From: JBARCX01 sp049794535
GTDB lineage: Bacteria; Pseudomonadota; Gammaproteobacteria; Xanthomonadales; Rhodanobacteraceae
Direction: 5' to 3'
Length of the DNA stretch: 6,232 nt
NCBI GenBank assembly: GCA_049794535.1
Contig: JBARCX010000333.1
Location: forward strand, 1 to 6,232
Positions 5,444-6,232 of the stretch are shown piece by piece. The translations under genes were made by a program, and so were the position numbers. The notes under the pieces were generated by a model. It was not told the DNA's origin, made no database searches, and saw only the letters and a program-made list of their open reading frames with translations. Within the stretch, counting starts at the first letter, position 1; each line of letters starts with the position of its first letter.

Positions 5444-6232
5444 ATGTCTACGATCGCCATGTCTAAGAAGGGTTACCGTGCCGTACTCGTGTTGGCGGGC
5501 AGTTTCCTGCTGACGTTGTCGGTGATTTGCGATGAGGCGCACGCCGATTATCAATCGCTGGCCGACTCGTCCGATGCTGACGTCAATGTCGCTCATTGTC
5601 AGCGCTACGACAGAATGCAGCCCCAAGGCACCACCAATCCGACCATCAGCACGTGCGAAACGTTGTCGCCTAATTGGAGCGGGTCGCGCGACAAACTCGT
5701 CGATAGCGGCTGGCTGATTCAAGGCGGCACATATTTGGGCGGCACATTCGATCTATTGAACCATGGCGAACGCCCCCAGCTTTATATCGGCCAAAATCCG
5801 ACATACAGGGCTAATACGTTCGTCTATGTCACTTACGATTTGTCCCGGCTCGGTTTCGCTGGAGCATCACAATTCGTATTTAACGCGAATGTGCAAGCGT
5901 TCTCCTACGCCGGAGAAAATCCGAGCGGCTTCGCTATCAATAGCCTGTATGTCAGTCAGCGTTTCAATGATGGACGGGAACAACTGCAATATGGCTATGA
6001 CGAAATAGGAAACCAGTTTTATGGCTTTTCCCTAGGCACCAACTCGACGACATCGCCAGCAGGTGTCGGAAGCTCGATCCCCTACGAGGTCGGATTCATC
6101 TTCAACAAGTCGGCGCCCGAGATCAATCTGCGTTTGGCTTCGGCGAGCAAACACTTTTACGACCGCTTTGGGATCACCCGCAGCGTAGATCCTCAGGGGC
6201 CCCAAGCAGATTGGGATAACAATAATTTCTGG
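5444..6232 (+). CDS. OprB-family carbohydrate porin (N-terminal part)
   Basis: OprB-type porins are outer-membrane beta-barrels that let sugars diffuse into the periplasm. The frame is open for 263 codons and leaves the right edge; such porins are usually 400 residues or more, so the last third or more is missing. The signal peptide is clear: KKGYR, then hydrophobic residues 13-28, then a cleavage site at AHA-D. After it come SRDKLVDSGW, the family's typical early motif, and alternating beta-strand text such as TFVYVTYDLSRLGF, LYVSQRF, GFSLGTN, YEVGFIF and FYDRFGITRSVDP. Two ATGs in frame, 5444 and 5459, stand in duplicated contexts and neither has a strong ribosome site, so the start is uncertain. 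Its tie to the hutC remnant upstream is probably accidental. The sugar transported cannot be inferred. Confidence 0.85.
   Translation, partial: MSTIAMSKKGYRAVLVLAGSFLLTLSVICDEAHADYQSLADSSDADVNVAHCQRYDRMQPQGTTNPTISTCETLSPNWSGSRDKLVDSGWLIQGGTYLGGTFDLLNHGERPQLYIGQNPTYRANTFVYVTYDLSRLGFAGASQFVFNANVQAFSYAGENPSGFAINSLYVSQRFNDGREQLQYGYDEIGNQFYGFSLGTNSTTSPAGVGSSIPYEVGFIFNKSAPEINLRLASASKHFYDRFGITRSVDPQGPQADWDNNNFW

Noticed and set aside
5321..5722. Minus-strand frame of 133 codons opposite the porin start
   Set aside because: It is Arg/His rich without a domain. The plus strand has a signal peptide and clear OprB motifs.

Overview
The window looks like accessory chromosome of a Gram-negative gammaproteobacterium. 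It has a Cpx-type two-component pair, an OprB-type outer-membrane porin, a twin-arginine nitroreductase and a HutC remnant. The mix recalls the Rhodanobacteraceae/Xanthomonadaceae (Dyella, Luteibacter, Frateuria and relatives), but that is an impression from protein style. No rRNA or other marker gene is present to confirm it.

Layout. On the minus strand (1 to about 1710) lies a CpxR-like response regulator with a TTG start, followed with a 4-nt overlap (GTGA) by a CpxA-like sensor kinase. The kinase runs off the left edge before its ATPase domain. The 336-nt gap to the first rightward gene (1710-2045) is not empty. It holds a near-perfect CpxR box on the minus strand (GTAAA-N5-GTAAC, 1924-1938), a possible 44-residue two-helix membrane protein, and a 22-codon mini-ORF with a strong ribosome site.

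On the plus strand there is first a secreted alpha/beta hydrolase (2046-3335). It is followed after a single in-frame TAG by its probable former C-terminal TPR part (3342-3635). Next is a Tat-type Acg-family FMN oxidoreductase (3740-4921). Then comes a 5'-truncated hutC remnant that keeps only the effector-binding UTRA half (4965-5324). Last is the start of an OprB-family carbohydrate porin that leaves the right edge (5444-6232). Palindromes lie just upstream of the porin.

How it fits together. The two-component pair probably senses envelope stress and may regulate itself, and possibly the divergent secreted hydrolase, through the box between them. The hydrolase, nitroreductase and porin all carry export signals, so most of the window concerns the cell envelope. 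The hutC remnant and the nonsense-split hydrolase-TPR gene suggest ongoing gene decay. I see no CRISPR array, RNA gene, intact mobile element or clearly new defence system.
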